64,000 nt of DNA from Zea mays (GCF_902167145.1 NC_050098.1:14900501-14964500); one strand, 5' to 3'; shown: positions 32,935-44,937, counted from the stretch's first letter. The notes: generated by a model from the sequence alone, not told the origin. Made by a program: numbers and translations.

Positions 32935-32966
32935 CTAGTTATTTGCCCGTGCGTTGCCACGATAGT
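32935..32966 (-). mobile_element. Helitron 3' terminus (element lies to the right)
   Basis: On the minus strand the sequence reads TATCGTGGCAACGCACGGGC followed by AAATAACTAG and then T. This matches the maize Helitron 3' signature: a GC hairpin with CGTNRYAA-GCACGGGY, a short spacer, CTAG, and insertion before T. The 5' end should lie at higher coordinates but was not found. The interior may include 33000-33950 with later insertions. Confidence 0.75.
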
Positions 32967-32999
32967 TAAAAATTAGAATAAATTAAATATAGATATGGA

Positions 33000-33945
33000 A
33001 CGACAAATATCACTATGATATGCAAAACCTCTGTGGGAAAATATCATATTATGCATGGTTTTATTCATAGTTTGCCAAAGAGTTTTTATATGTTCCTTGC
33101 TACGACATACAAATTAAGTGATAAAATGTTAGTACACAACGAATGTATAAAAACAGAAACACATATATTATCATCAACCTTAATATCTCAAAAATTCTTA
33201 TCAATTATCATTACAATGTTACTCCCAAATTTTACATCAACTATTCAAACTTCATCTCACTATTTAATTTCAGATTATTCCTTTTCATCAGATTAGACTC
33301 TTCATGTTCCTTCTAGATCCTTCTAGGAGTGTCACACCGCTGACCTAGGCACGAGAAGCTGCGAAATATCAAACATGGTTGAGATTGAGATGATTGTTAC
33401 TAAAAGAGGATGTTGTCAGGTGACACCGTTTCTCAACTCTGAAGAGAATGGTATACTTACTGACGGTGTGCTCTCATCTTGTTCATGCACTCCAAATGAA
33501 TGGTATGCCCACATTGCAGCATATTGATGTCCATTATGGAGTTGAATAGATATTTTAAAAACAGAGGAAAATCTTTTCAAGATGAAGAGATTGGAAAAAC
33601 AGAGTGAATGGTTTGTTGAAATGGAGGTTTCCCACCTCGAAGCAAACATGGCAGTTGTGATGCATTGCTCTTTCAACACAATTGTGGGAATCCTTCAAGA
33701 TATTGATATAGCAACACCCTATTGAATGGCAACAAGGAACCAAGGGTGTGAGTGAAATTTTTGTTGCACAACATGTAATAGAATCTTATATTAGCATAAA
33801 AAGTTTGTACAGAAGCTTACCACATTTATCTCAGTGAAAAAAGAGTTTTATATGCACCACCAGATCTGAATAAAGAAGACAAGGAATCCAAATTTATCGT
33901 TTTGAACAGTTAACAAAAGTTTACCAGGCCTGAAAGCCCTGAAAG
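33000..33945. other. Probable Helitron interior; no gene recognised
   Basis: Frames near 33400-33740 (plus strand TPFLNSEENGILTDGVLSSC, and FVEMEVSHLEANMAVVMHCS) look somewhat protein-like but carry stops. The family is not recognised; they may be captured exon remnants. Confidence 0.3.
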
Positions 33946-33949
33946 CTGG

Positions 33950-34535
33950 TGACTAACATATCCTTCAACTTCTGCCATAATGTGATTGTTCCTGGCCTAA
34001 GAGAAGAATTTCAGGTTTGAGCAACACTCCTAACTGCCATGACGAATAATTTTGCCATGACAGCGGTGTTGCCACCATATGATGATATAGTTGCTTCGTA
34101 ACTCATGAGCAACTGCTTCGGGTCCGAATGCCCGTCATACATGGGAAGCTAGGGTGGTTTGCATGAAGGTGACCATGGGGTAGCCTGCAATTCTTTAGCT
34201 AGGAGGGAAGCTTCATCAAAAGCAATGTTATCATGATGAAAGTCGTCATACCATATGTCATCATGGCTTGGGCTTTCTTGACAAAGCTCTCTCTGTTGTG
34301 GCTTATGCTCTGTTCGTTGTCTTGTGTGATGTGTCGCATCTCTTCGCTACTTCATCAATCTTTTTTTGGAGCTCAGCTAGCCTAAGCATCTTCTCCCTTA
34401 TTCTCTCCACTTGTTGATGAATAGCTTCTAGATCCCTAATTTCTTAGCCTCCCTTAGAAGGAGCCCATCTTGATTGGTGTCCAGGGGTGCAAGGGCAGCC
34501 CCTAGCGCCGTTGTCTTCTTCGGTGGCATGACAAA
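33950..34535 (-). pseudogene. Ty3-type retrotransposon gag remnant
   Basis: Minus-strand pieces, from MPPKKTTALGAALAPLDTNQ near 34530 through DIWYDDFHHDNIAFDEASLL, are followed by YDGHSDPKQLLMSYEATISS and GGNTAVMAKLFVMAV, which match the conserved gag of maize Ty3-type elements. Stops and frameshifts are frequent. The nucleocapsid and pol are missing. It starts just inside an LTR and primer-site-like sequence, in the correct orientation. Confidence 0.75.
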
Positions 34536-34597
34536 GATGGTCGTTCGAGTTCTCTTGATGAAGGTGGTCGTTTGAGTTCACCGAAGGTGGGCGCCAA

Positions 34598-35308
34598 TGT
34601 TGGTCACTTGCTTTCGATTACTATGAATCAAGAACAAGACAACACATTTGTTATATGTTAAAGACCTTCGTCCTTCGAAGCATTGTTCCCCTTCGGGTAC
34701 AACGAATCTTGGACGAAGGTCATGAAGAACAAGTCTTCATCATTCACGGATATAAAAACATAGTCACAAATGTAATATCATGCCATATATTCATTTCGTA
34801 CTGAATGAATTAATAACATTAAAACTTATATTACATTGGTACCTTTGGCTTGTTTGTAGGCAATGACGTGAATGCAATTACAATCCAATGTGAACAAGTC
34901 TTTTGTAGACCTTTGTTTTTTTTGCTTTATTCTGCTTAATATATAATGGGGCACAGTTCTCCTGCGTGTTCGAAAAAAATCCAACGTGAACAGTATGGAG
35001 GTACTGTTCATCTATTTATAGGCAATCGTACAACTTCGTATGATATTACTTTCATACCCTCAAAAACTACATACAAGGTTTACAAATGTCACAGGGTCAG
35101 TATTGTCATTTGCACTTAACAGCTTGAACAACACCTTTTCCCTATGTCGCCTTCCTACTTCATCATGACAAAGCTTGCTTCGTCGTACTTCCATTGATCT
35201 ATGTCGAAGCTTTTCTGGTAACGAAGCTCCTGTAATACTTAATAATATACTGAAAACAAATGGTTAGCCATGTTTTTGAGGACCTTCGGAAGACGAAGGC
35301 CCCCAACA
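34598..35308 (-). repeat. LTR of the Ty3-type element (5' LTR), 711 bp
   Basis: The ends TGTTGG and CCAACA are inverted copies. On the minus strand the LTR begins TGTTGGGGGCCTTCGTCTTC and is followed inside by TTGGCGCCCACCTTCGG, a common primer-site and leader sequence in maize Ty3-type elements. GAAGG-rich words (CCTTCGTCC, GACGAAGG) fill the LTR. No second LTR was found, so the element is truncated on its left. Confidence 0.8.
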
Positions 35309-35313
35309 GTTTT

Positions 35314-37138
35314 ACTTCCTTTTCACTTGCTTTTAGTTTATGTTTATTTAGTTATTTTTGCTGACTCAAAAGATAACAATCGTCTCAAGAGAGCCGACCA
35401 GTGCGACCAACACAGGGCAATCCACATGATCAAGCTATAATTTGATGTTTTATTTGGTGTTGCGTACCTGTAGGGAGATTCACAGATCACTGAATAACCC
35501 TCCTTGGTTGACAGATCGAGCCAGGTGGCACACCTGGAACCCTAACCCCCTCTAGAACTTAGTGGTGGTTGGAGCCATTTTCAGGAGAGACGATCGCACC
35601 AGCAGCAGTGTATCTCTCGACTCCACGTATGTCGGCCACCCGGACGATCGTCCTTCAGTTTCCCGCGACACCGCTTTCAAAATCAAGATGTCATGACGCC
35701 TGAAAATTCGACAGGCTTTCGTCGGGTGAAGGTGTACGGGCCTTCGAATTTAGGAGTTTTGATGCTTGAATGTTGTACATGTTTTCGTCCAGTGAAGGTT
35801 TTTGGGTCATTGAACTTAGGAACTTTGATGATGAACGTTGGATAAGTCTTTCTTAAGTGATCATTTTTGGACCTTCGAGCTTATGAATCATGATGCCTCA
35901 ATGTTGGGCCGGTCTTTGTTGTACGAAAGCTCTTTTGCCCCATAGATTATTTCGCTCTCATGAACTTTTGGTTCTTGAGTAAGGGGCCTTTGTTTTGCAT
36001 ACACTTTTCTAATATTGCAGCTTTGTTGCTATCCGATTTTGACCTTATTTTGTTTTTTTATATATGTTTTGTCTTGTTAAAAACCTCGCGTCTACTAGGA
36101 GTCTCTTTGTGAGAAAAAGAGTACATAGCCTTAAATTTTAGAGATTTTAAAAACAAAAAAACAATTCTCTAGGTGGCTCCATGTACAAATTCACTCTTAT
36201 ATTTCGATGTAATATCTACAGAGATTATTGATGTTCCATGTGTGGGTGGAACATTTTCCTTCGGGTTGATGAGTTAGTTGGAGCCTTTGTCTTTTTGTTG
36301 CCTTTGCTATGTATGGTCGTTTCTATTTGGGGTGCAACAGGGACAAATCTAGAATTTTTTATGACCTAGGCTAAATCTATTGAATTTCATTTTTTTTACT
36401 TTCATCTTAACCATTTTATAAAGCTACATGGATCAAGTTTCGAGGCACTGACCTGGTGGCCTGGGGTTTGATCCGCCTGGGGTGCAACTTCCTTGCTTTA
36501 TGGTGTCGTTTGATTCACATATTTGTAACGTAATAGGTAATTGTTAATGTTAAAGCATATTTGTTTAGTCTAACCGTAATTAGGTACCACACTAGGAATT
36601 GATACGGATCTATTCAAACATATTACTGTTGATATTCAAGTGTGAATTTTTATTGTTACCATTACGTTATATATATTTTGTGAACCAAACAACACCTATA
36701 TGTATTTTGCTTCCTTCTCAGAACCGAGTCCCTATCTCCGATAACTTTTCTTGTTACCTTCCTATCCCTCCAGCTCGTGGTCTGCTTATAGTAGCTTAGA
36801 AGGAATCTAATAAAATTCAAATTCGGGACGGATACAATCGAGTAATAATTCGGTCGGGTAAGACATTAGATATTATTCGGATAGATACCGGATATTTGTT
36901 GAATGGTTTGTTTCAATAATATTAATTATTGAATCGTTTAACAAACCAATAAAATAAGAAATATATAATCATATATATGATAGCTCAAATATAAAAAATT
37001 ATATATACAAAATTGACATCATACATATTAAAGTTACTAATCATAAGAATATTATAAAACAACATAATTTTTATAAAAAAATCAGTAGCATAAACACCTT
37101 GCAAGGATGAAACTAAGAGTGGGAACATTTAGTTTACA
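35314..37138. other. Intergenic; old repeats, no gene recognised
   Basis: Some CCTTCG.A.TT words at 35700-35930 suggest further decayed sequence related to the LTR on the left. The part after 36800 (GGATAGATACCGGATAT) resembles words at 4680-4760. No frame is supported. Confidence 0.35.
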
Positions 37139-37510
37139 CCCCGTTTGGATCATTAGAATTGAATTCCATTCTAATAATAGTAATTTAGTCATATATCAAT
37201 TAAGCTAATTCGGTTTTATACAAAATATATCTGTATACTATTATTAGCAAGACGCCGGAGATATTTATGTGTTATATTTTTACTATAGAGGAGTGAGTTA
37301 AATAACGTTCTATAAGTTAAAGTTTTATAAGTTACAGAGTAGAAACAAATTCTAGTAATACATAAAATCATTTTCTATCTTCCACCCCATGAATTTAAAA
37401 TAGGCTTATATCTGAACTTTGAAAAATGGTGGAATGTCAAATTCTAAACTAAATTGGTTACTTTATTAAGTGAATTCTAATTCCTCTTAAATAAAGAGAT
37501 CCAAACGGCT
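37139..37510. mobile_element. MITE-like element, about 370 bp
   Basis: The ends CCCGTTTGGATC and GATCCAAACGGC are inverted, and the match continues partly inward (AATTGAATTCCATTCTAAT against GTGAATTCTAATTCC). The interior is AT-rich and non-coding. No clear target duplication, so the class is open. Confidence 0.6.
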
Positions 37511-37519
37511 CATTAGGAC

Positions 37520-37627
37520 TGATTTGGTGACCAGGGATCACGAAAGGATTGAAAGGGATTGAGGAAAAAATTAGTTCATTTCCATCTCAATCCACTCCAA
37601 TCCCCGTGATTCCTTGTCACCAAATCA
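37520..37627. mobile_element. Short foldback MITE, 108 bp
   Basis: TGATTTGGTGACCAGGGAT and its inverted partner ATTCCTTGTCACCAAATCA form the ends, and the interior (GGATTGAAAGGGATTGAGG against CTCAATCCACTCCAATCC) is inverted too. The whole element would fold into one hairpin. It lies about 160 bp beyond the stop of peptide gene 3. Confidence 0.75.
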
Positions 37628-37783
37628 TCTCTCAGAGAAATTCTGTCTGCCGTGCGACACTATCAATCTATCATACATACAGGTGATAACTGTTAGATTT
37701 CCAAATATATAAAAATTTCTAAGAAACAAGTGTACTCAGGAACAATCATCGACTCAGGTATATATATGCTTGCATGCCATCGA

Positions 37784-38047
37784 TCAGCCGCGGCATCCAG
37801 TGATCTTGCTGCAGCCGCGGGTGTATGGGTTGGCCGCCGCACCCGGGCGTTTGGGGTCGGCGGCTTGGTTGAGGTTCCGGTCGCAAGTGCCGGGGACCTC
37901 GCAGTCGGCCTTGCTGTTGCCGGGCGTCGTCGGCGCCGCTTCCGCGGCCTCCTCGGCGGCGGCGGCCTCCTGCACGGCCAGTAGCAGGCCAAATAACAGC
38001 ACCACGGCCGCCACAGCCAGCCGCTTCTTCATCACCTTCTTCTCCAT
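37784..38047 (-). CDS. Small secreted cysteine-rich peptide, RALF-like (copy 3)
   Basis: An 87-residue protein: basic start MEKKVMKKR, hydrophobic signal LAVAAVVLLFGLLLAV (10-25), an Ala/Glu-rich propart, cysteines at 49, 55, 79 and 85 with the same C-x5-C ... C-x5-C spacing as the other two copies, and the strongest RALF-like ending of the three, ANPYTRGCSKITGCRG. The YISY-like motif is missing. The first ATG has a good context (TCCATGG). It is more diverged than copies 1 and 2 and shares little flanking sequence with them, so it is an older duplicate. It is the last host gene before the CACTA nest. Confidence 0.8.
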   Translation of the reverse strand: MEKKVMKKRLAVAAVVLLFGLLLAVQEAAAAEEAAEAAPTTPGNSKADCEVPGTCDRNLNQAADPKRPGAAANPYTRGCSKITGCRG

Positions 38048-38650
38048 GGATAGATGCTTGTGTTTTCAGCTGATCTGCACGGGAACAAGTTTGTTTGTTT
38101 GTTTAATTTGTTGCTTGGCGAGGCAGACCAAATTAAAGTGCGGTTTTAATGGGAGGTGGTTGTCTAAATTATGAGTGGATGAGAGCGGATCTAGCTCTAG
38201 GGCGTAGTATGCTTAGAGAATGGAGAGCATGCTTGTTCTGGTCTTCTGGACGTGGGACTCCTAGCTATTTCTCGTTCGATCATGGTGTACGTGAAGCATG
38301 TTGGCTTGTTTGTCTAGGAATGCACTAGCATGTTGGTGGTTGGTTTGGCCATGAACTTGCATATACACGGTGAATCCGCAAGCATCCTAGCTAAGTAGCT
38401 AGCAAGCGTAAAGCCAACTTGCTACCTCCTCTTGCCCACTAGCGGTGTTGATGCAGTTAACATATCATACGCACATCGGCCTTTGGACACATGTCGCGTG
38501 TTTGGATGCCGAGATTCAGGCGCGCAGGCCCGTTCGAGCCTGCACTGCACGGCAGGATACAGGTCTTTTCCACGTCTTTTGCGGATGCAATCAACGTTCT
38601 TCAAAATAACCTACCTTGCACTCGTCTGTGTAGCTTCTACCTCCATTACG

Positions 38651-39005
38651 CACTACCGGAATCCGAGGCTTTGCCGAGTGTCGGACTCTTTGCCGAGTGT
38701 CTTTTGTCGGGCACTCGGCAAAGAAGGCTTCGCCGAGAGCCGCATTCGGTAAAGTCCGGCTCTCGGTAACGAGCTGATTTACCGAGCGCAGGACACTCGG
38801 CACAGGACCACACTCGACAAAGACATGGGCAAAGAAGGCGCTCGGCAAACGCCCGTCAGCGGCCGTCCTAAAGCTGACGGCCGTCAGCCTTTGCCGAGAG
38901 CCGAGGGCTGGCACTCGGCAAAGAGGCTTCTTTGCCGAGTGCCAAATACTGGGCACTCGGCAAAGAACTCTTTACTGAGTGCCTTCTATAGACACTCGGC
39001 AAAGC
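38651..39005. repeat. CACTA left end: terminal inverted repeat and subterminal array
   Basis: About a dozen copies of TTTGCCGAGTG or CACTCGGCAAA in both orientations, the sites where CACTA transposition proteins are expected to bind. Confidence 0.9.
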
Positions 39006-39481
39006 ATATTTTTGTTTTTACATTTTGGCCACCAAACTTTTTGTGGTATGTTCCTACACTATGTAGACCTACATGTACCATTTTGGGACAATTATACCAG
39101 TGTTTGCAATAGCTAGTAGATTTAGTTCGTTTATTTGAATTTGTTCGGAAAATTCAGATTTGAACTGCAGGTCACTCGAAACTTGGAAAACAGTGCATGC
39201 AAAAATAATATTCATGCTACTTAGCACAAGTTACGACCGATTTCAGGAGTAGACCCGAAACTTTGAGCACCATGCTCACTCAACGTGGCTGTGAACTTGC
39301 CATCCAGGTGTTTAAAAATTGTATAAAACACAAACAAAGTCAGAAAATCATGAAACATGTCCACGTGTCATGATATCATATGTAGAGGCTGTGATAAAAA
39401 TTTAAAAAAGTTTCGAGAAAACTATAACGCACTATGTGTACAAACCTAAGAGATCCACATTGAAACTCTATGATTTTATGT
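39006..39481. repeat. Left half of an inverted repeat within the CACTA element
   Basis: It matches 50623-51075 in reverse complement, by eye around 85-90% identical, through landmarks such as CCTACATGTACCATTTTGGG, ACGACCGATTTCAGGAG and CCACGTGTCATGATATCATA. The two halves were neighbours before the solo LTR inserted between them. Confidence 0.88.
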
Positions 39482-41283
39482 GTAGTTGAAGCCCCAATCC
39501 TTTGAGACTCAAATGTGATACAATTACTAGTCCCAGGAGGCTAGTAAACACATTTATACAACAGATGATTTTAGATCTGCTTAAACGAGACAAACCTATA
39601 AAGGTGGTGATCAACTTTAAGAGTTGGTCCACAACTCGGGACATATCATCAGAGTGGGGCTGAAGCAGCCCGATATACGCAGCGAAGCAAATCAGCGGTC
39701 CAACAGTCACAGGCAAGGTTGGGAACAGGTGTAACTCTTACATGATCTCCTTTTTCTGAAAAACAACAAATAAGCAAGGGTGAGTACAACCGTACTCAGC
39801 AGCCCACCTTCACCTGCGGAATGAGGAAATCAGATATAATGCATGGAATATGTGGAGCTCAGGATATTTGCAGAAACAGCAATATTTTATGCAAGGTTGT
39901 TTTGAAAAACATTTTGTATTTTACAAGGCGCATCCTCTCCAAAAGGAGCAGGAAGTTTTTCAGTATAGAACGAAATCCCCTGGACTAAACCATCCAGGTA
40001 TCTTAGCAGTTTCCCACTGGTTTTCATTTTCAAAAACAGCCACTGGACTTTTCATCCACCATAGCTCACGGCTCAACCGCTGGACCTTTTAAAAACCACT
40101 TTTCTCAAAAGCACCTTTTTATTTTTGGAAAACAAAACACTAATTGCCATACCACACCAGACTCGTCCATTCCTGTGGACACAGACTATTCGGATAGGTT
40201 TTCAAACTCTGCGCAGAGGTGTACACTTTACCCACTAGTCCGGCTCTGCAATCTCATGATCAATGAGATCCAAATCCGAATCCCTTTCCTTCCTCGCACG
40301 TCCTAACCTTAACGGTTATACCGGAAGGAGTCAGGCCACCGCCATGTCCAAACCGGACAAAACATTCCCCCTCCTTATCCTCTCGGTGCTCCCCAGCCTT
40401 CATAACCCTGGGGTTGGACCGTACGAGTTCAGATTGAGTGACTGCCCACACAGTCTCGAGTGGTTGTACTTATCATGAGTACAGGTAGTGAAAGATGACA
40501 AACTGGTCCTTATAAGAGGGGACAATCCTTCTGCTCACGCCTAAACCAGCTGAGCCATCACCTTAGGCCCTCCCCTAAACCAAGGAGTCCCTGGTCATCC
40601 CTATTCAAAGGTGATAAGGGTGAAAACCCTTCATCATACACATTTTAAAAAGCATTTTCTTTTGAAAACTCACGCCTTTTCTCAAATCATTTGGAACAAA
40701 TATATCAAGGATTGATTGCGGCAAGCGGTTGAGTGGCCATAATAACTTGTCTCAAAATCATATCATGCATAAAATAACAGGCTGAGGGTTGTGGTTGAAA
40801 AATCATAGGTAATTTATGCATCAAAGGGATCCAGTGAGCTTGTCGTGCTTATCCGGCGAAGGGGAAGGGGAGCTCGCGGAACTGGCTTCTAGCTCCACTG
40901 CCTTGCGTAGACTTGCAAATCTGGCCTCCACGAGACGGCACGAACGCACCGATAACTATGCAACATGAACAAGCAAACATACAAACCAGCAAGTATACCA
41001 ACAAATATTTAGTATAGTGGTCAGAATAGCGATATATATATGGGTAGAGTCTTGAGTAGAATCTGTGTCATGTGGTGTTGAGATACTACTAGTGGTGGAG
41101 CGGAGGTGCTTACCAGGAGGGTGGACTGGAGGCGAAGCGACACTATGCGTGTAGCCGGCAGAGCGGGGTAACTGAGTGGGTGGGGTGTTTGCCTTGGCTG
41201 AGGGTGTTAAGTGTGTGTGGAGAGGGAGAGGGTAGCTGGGTGTATTTATAGCTGGGTGTATGTGGTGTAGCACAGTGAAGTTC

Positions 41284-41850
41284 TGAGAGCACCTAGAGGG
41301 GGGTGAATAGGTGATCTTGTAAAAACTTAAAACTTATAGCCACAAACTTGGTTAAGTGTTAGAGAGATAATGCCAAGTGACTATAAAGCGAGCTCTTGAG
41401 AATCACAACAATCACACAAAAAGCAATCACAAGAGACACGCGAGTTATCCCGTAGTTCGACAAGTCCAACACTTGTTTACCTCCATGTTGTGGCGCCCCA
41501 ATGGACGAGGGTTGCACTCAACCCCTTTCAAGTGATCCAATGATCAAATTGAATACCACTGTGTTCTTCTTTCTTTACTCTTTCCCGTTTGCGAGGAATT
41601 TCCACAACTTGGAGTCTCTCGCCCTTACAATGAGGATCAAAGTGAAAGCACTAGAGTAAGGGAGGGAAGCAACACACACAAATCCATAGCAATACGCACA
41701 CACACGGCCAAGACTTGAGCTCGAATGAATCGCAACAAGTTCTCCACTAGAACAGAGCTCAAATCACTAAGAATATCAATCGAGTGCGCAAAGACGGAGT
41801 GTAAGAGATTAAGATTGCTCAAAGTATGTTTGGTGTACTCCTCCATGCGC
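41284..41850 (-). repeat. 3' LTR of the Opie-type element, truncated
   Basis: It has the same first 567 bp as the LTR at 47711, then changes at CCATGCGC|AGTGG into internal sequence that, in the element at 60648, lies beyond the LTR. About 785 bp of LTR plus the polypurine tract and some 540 bp of internal sequence are lost. Confidence 0.9.
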
Positions 41851-42099
41851 AGTGGAAGTCTTGCATGGTCCAAGTTCACCTTTTCCCTTTCAATCACCTT
41901 TGAGACTAAATTAAGAGAACTCAAGCACACGGTTAGTCTCAAAGGGTCAAGTTGTAGCATTTCTCCCCCTAAATATGTGCACCATTCACACATGGACTTG
42001 TGAGGTCCGGGGATTCCTTGCACAACTTGAGCACCATAAATAAGCAATAAAATGCATAAAGGAACATGATCAAATGCATAAACACATGTATGCTCTAGA

Positions 42100-43908
42100 T
42101 CAATCCAAGTTACGCGAATCTAAGACATTTAGCTCACTACGCAGCCTGCAAAAGGTCTTCTCATCTAGAGGCTTGGTAAAGATATCGGCTAGCTAGTTCT
42201 CGGTGCTAACATAAAACATTTCGATATCTCCCTTTTGCTGGTGGTCTCTCAAAAAGTGATGCCGGATGTCTATGTGCTTTGTGCGGCTGTGTTCAACAGG
42301 ATTGTCCGCCATGCGGATAGCACTCTCATTGTCACATAGGAGTGGGACTTTGCTCAGATTGTAGCCAAAGTCCCGGAGGGTTTGCCTCATCCAAAGTAGT
42401 TGCGCGCAACACTGTCCTGTGGCAACGTACTCGGCCTCAGCGGTGGATAGGGCAACGAAGGTTTGTTTCTTAGAACTCCACGACACCAGGGACTTTCCTA
42501 GGAATTGGCACATCCCTGATGTACTCTTCCTATCGACCTTACATCCAGCATAGTCGGAGTCTGAGTATCCAATCAAGTCAAAGGTAGACCCCTTTGGATA
42601 CCAGATCCCGAAGCAAGGCGTAGCAACTAAATATCTAAGAATTCGCTTAACGGCCACAAGGTGACACTCCCTTGGGTCGGATTGAAATCTAGCACACATG
42701 CATACGCTAAGCATAATATCCGGTCTACTAGCACATAAATAAAGTAAAGACCCTATCATAGACCGGTATGCCTTTTGATCAACGGACTTACCTCCTTTGT
42801 TGAGGTCGACATGTCCGTCGGTTCCCATTGGAGTCTTTACGGGCTTGGCGTCCTTCATCCCAAACCGCTTGAGCAAGTCTTGCGTGTACTTCATTTGAGA
42901 GATGAAGGTGCCGTCCTTGAGTTGCTTCACTTGGAACCCAAGCAAGTAGTTCAACTCGCCCATCATCGACATCTCGAATTTCTGATTCATCACCCTGCTA
43001 AACTCTTCACACGACTTTTGGTTAGTAGAACCAAATATTATGTCATCGACATAAATTTGGCACACAAATAGATCACCATCACAAGCCTTAGTAAAAAGAG
43101 TTGGATCGGCTTTCCCAACCTTGAAAGCATTAGCAATTAAAAAGTCTCTAAGGCATTCATACCATGCTCTTGGGGCTTGCTTAAGTTCATAGAGTGCTTT
43201 AGAGAGCTTACACACATGGTCGGGGTACCGTTCATCCTCAAAGCCAGGGGGTTGCTCCACGTACACCTCCTCCTTGATTGGCCCGTTGAGGAAAGCGCTC
43301 TTCACGTCTATTTGGAACAACCTGAAAGAATGGTGAGCGGCATAGGCTAACAAAATATGAATCGACTCTAGCCTAGCCACAGGAGCAAAAGTCTCCTCAA
43401 AGTCCAAACCTGCGACTTAGGCATAACCTTTTGCCACAAGTCGAGCCTTGTTCCTTATCACCACACCGTGCTCGTCCTGTTTGTTGCGGAACACCCAATT
43501 GGTTCCCACAACGTTTTGCTTGGGACGTGGCACCAGTGTCCAAACTTTATTTCGCTTGAAGTTGTTGAGCTCTTCCTACATGGCCAACACCCAGTCCGGA
43601 TCTAGCAAGGCCTCTTCTACCCTGAAAGGCTCAATAGAAGAGACAAAAGAGTAATGCTCACAAAAATTAGCTAATCTTGAGCGAGTGGTTACTCCCTTGC
43701 TTATGTCACCCAATATCTGGTCGATGGGATGATTCCTTTGAATCATCGCTCAAACTTGAGTTGGAGGGGCCTGTGGTACTTCTTCCTCCTCATCTTGGAC
43801 ATCCTGTGCTCCCCCTTGATCACACGCCTCTTCTTGAGGAACCTGTTCTTCATCTTGAGTCGGGGGATGCACCATTGTTGAGGAAGAAGGTTGATCTTGC
43901 ATTTGGTG
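42100..43908 (-). pseudogene. Opie-type pol: connection region, reverse transcriptase and RNase H, nonsense-mutated
   Basis: One continuous frame holds the reverse transcriptase ([42 protein letters not shown], catalytic [11 protein letters not shown]) and RNase H ([54 protein letters not shown]), ending near 42100 after LADIFTKPLD. Stops lie in frame at 43750-43752 (TGA), 43576-43578 (TAG), 43417-43419 (TAA) and 42193-42195 (TAG). The sister element at 62773 has no stop at the last of these. The polymerase copies the element RNA into DNA; this copy can no longer encode it in one piece. Confidence 0.93.
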
Positions 43909-44880
43909 TTATTGTGGTCGCACATCTCCAATCGCCATGGTACGAATTGCCTCCGTTGGAACATCATCCTCATCTACATCATCAAGATCAACTTGCCCTC
44001 TTGGAGAGCCATTAGTTTCATCAAATATAACGTCGCTAGAGACTTCAACCAAACCCGATGATTTGTTGAAGACTGTATACGCCTTTGTATTTGAGTCATA
44101 ACCTAACAAAAACCCTTCTACAGCTTTGGGAGCAAATTTTGAATTCCTGCCTTTCTTCACAAGAATGTAGCATTTACTCCCAAAAACTCGAAAATATGAA
44201 ACGTTGGGTTTGTTACCGGTTAGTAGTTCGTACGACGTCTTCTTGAGGAGGCGATGAAGGTAGACCCGGTTTATGGCGTGGCAAGCTGTGTTCACAGCTT
44301 CCAACCAAAACCGCTCGGGCATCTTGAATTCTCCAAGCATTGTCCTCGCCATGTCTATGAGCGTCCTGTTCTTCCTCTCTACCACACCATTTTGCTGTGG
44401 TGTGTAGGGAGCGGAGAACTCGTGCTTGATTCCTTCCTCCTCAAGGTACTCCTCCACTTGAAGGTTCTTGAACTCGGACCCGTTGTCGCTTCTAATCTTT
44501 TTCACCTTGAGCTCAAATTCGTTTTGAGCTCGCCTTAGAAAGCGCTTGAGGGTCCCTTGGGTTTCTGATTTATCCTGCAAAAAGAATACCCAAGTGAAGC
44601 AGGAAAAATCGTCAACAATAACAAGACCATACTTACTTCCCCCGATGCTGAGGTAGGCGACGGGTCCGAAGAGGTCCATGTGCAGCCAGAGGTCTTGATG
44701 TAGTCATCACATTCTTGTTGTGATGAGCGCTTCCCACCTGTTTACCTGCTTGACAAGCTGCACAAGGTCTATCTTTTTCAAAAAGCACATTTATTAGACC
44801 TAACACATGTTCTCCCTTTAGAAGTTTGTGAAGGTTCTTCATCCCAACATGTGCTAGACGGTGATGCCACAGCTAGCCCA
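43909..44880 (-). pseudogene. Opie-type pol: integrase, frameshifted
   Basis: The zinc-binding part (HHRLAHVGMKNLHKLL ... CAACQAG) lies at about 44880-44720, and the catalytic core at 44679-43909: MDLFGPVAY, KKIRSDNGSEFKN and PQQNGVVERKNRTLIDMART give the D, D and E. The two are in different frames; the shift is near 44690, where a few bases are lost. An in-frame TAG in the zinc part replaces a Trp codon near 44877. A TAA at 43909-43911 ends the core frame. The integrase inserts the DNA copy into the genome. Confidence 0.92.
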
Positions 44881-44937
44881 TGCTAGTCTTAGCAATTAGG
44901 CATGCATCTAGACCAGCCTCCTCCTTCGAAAAATCAA

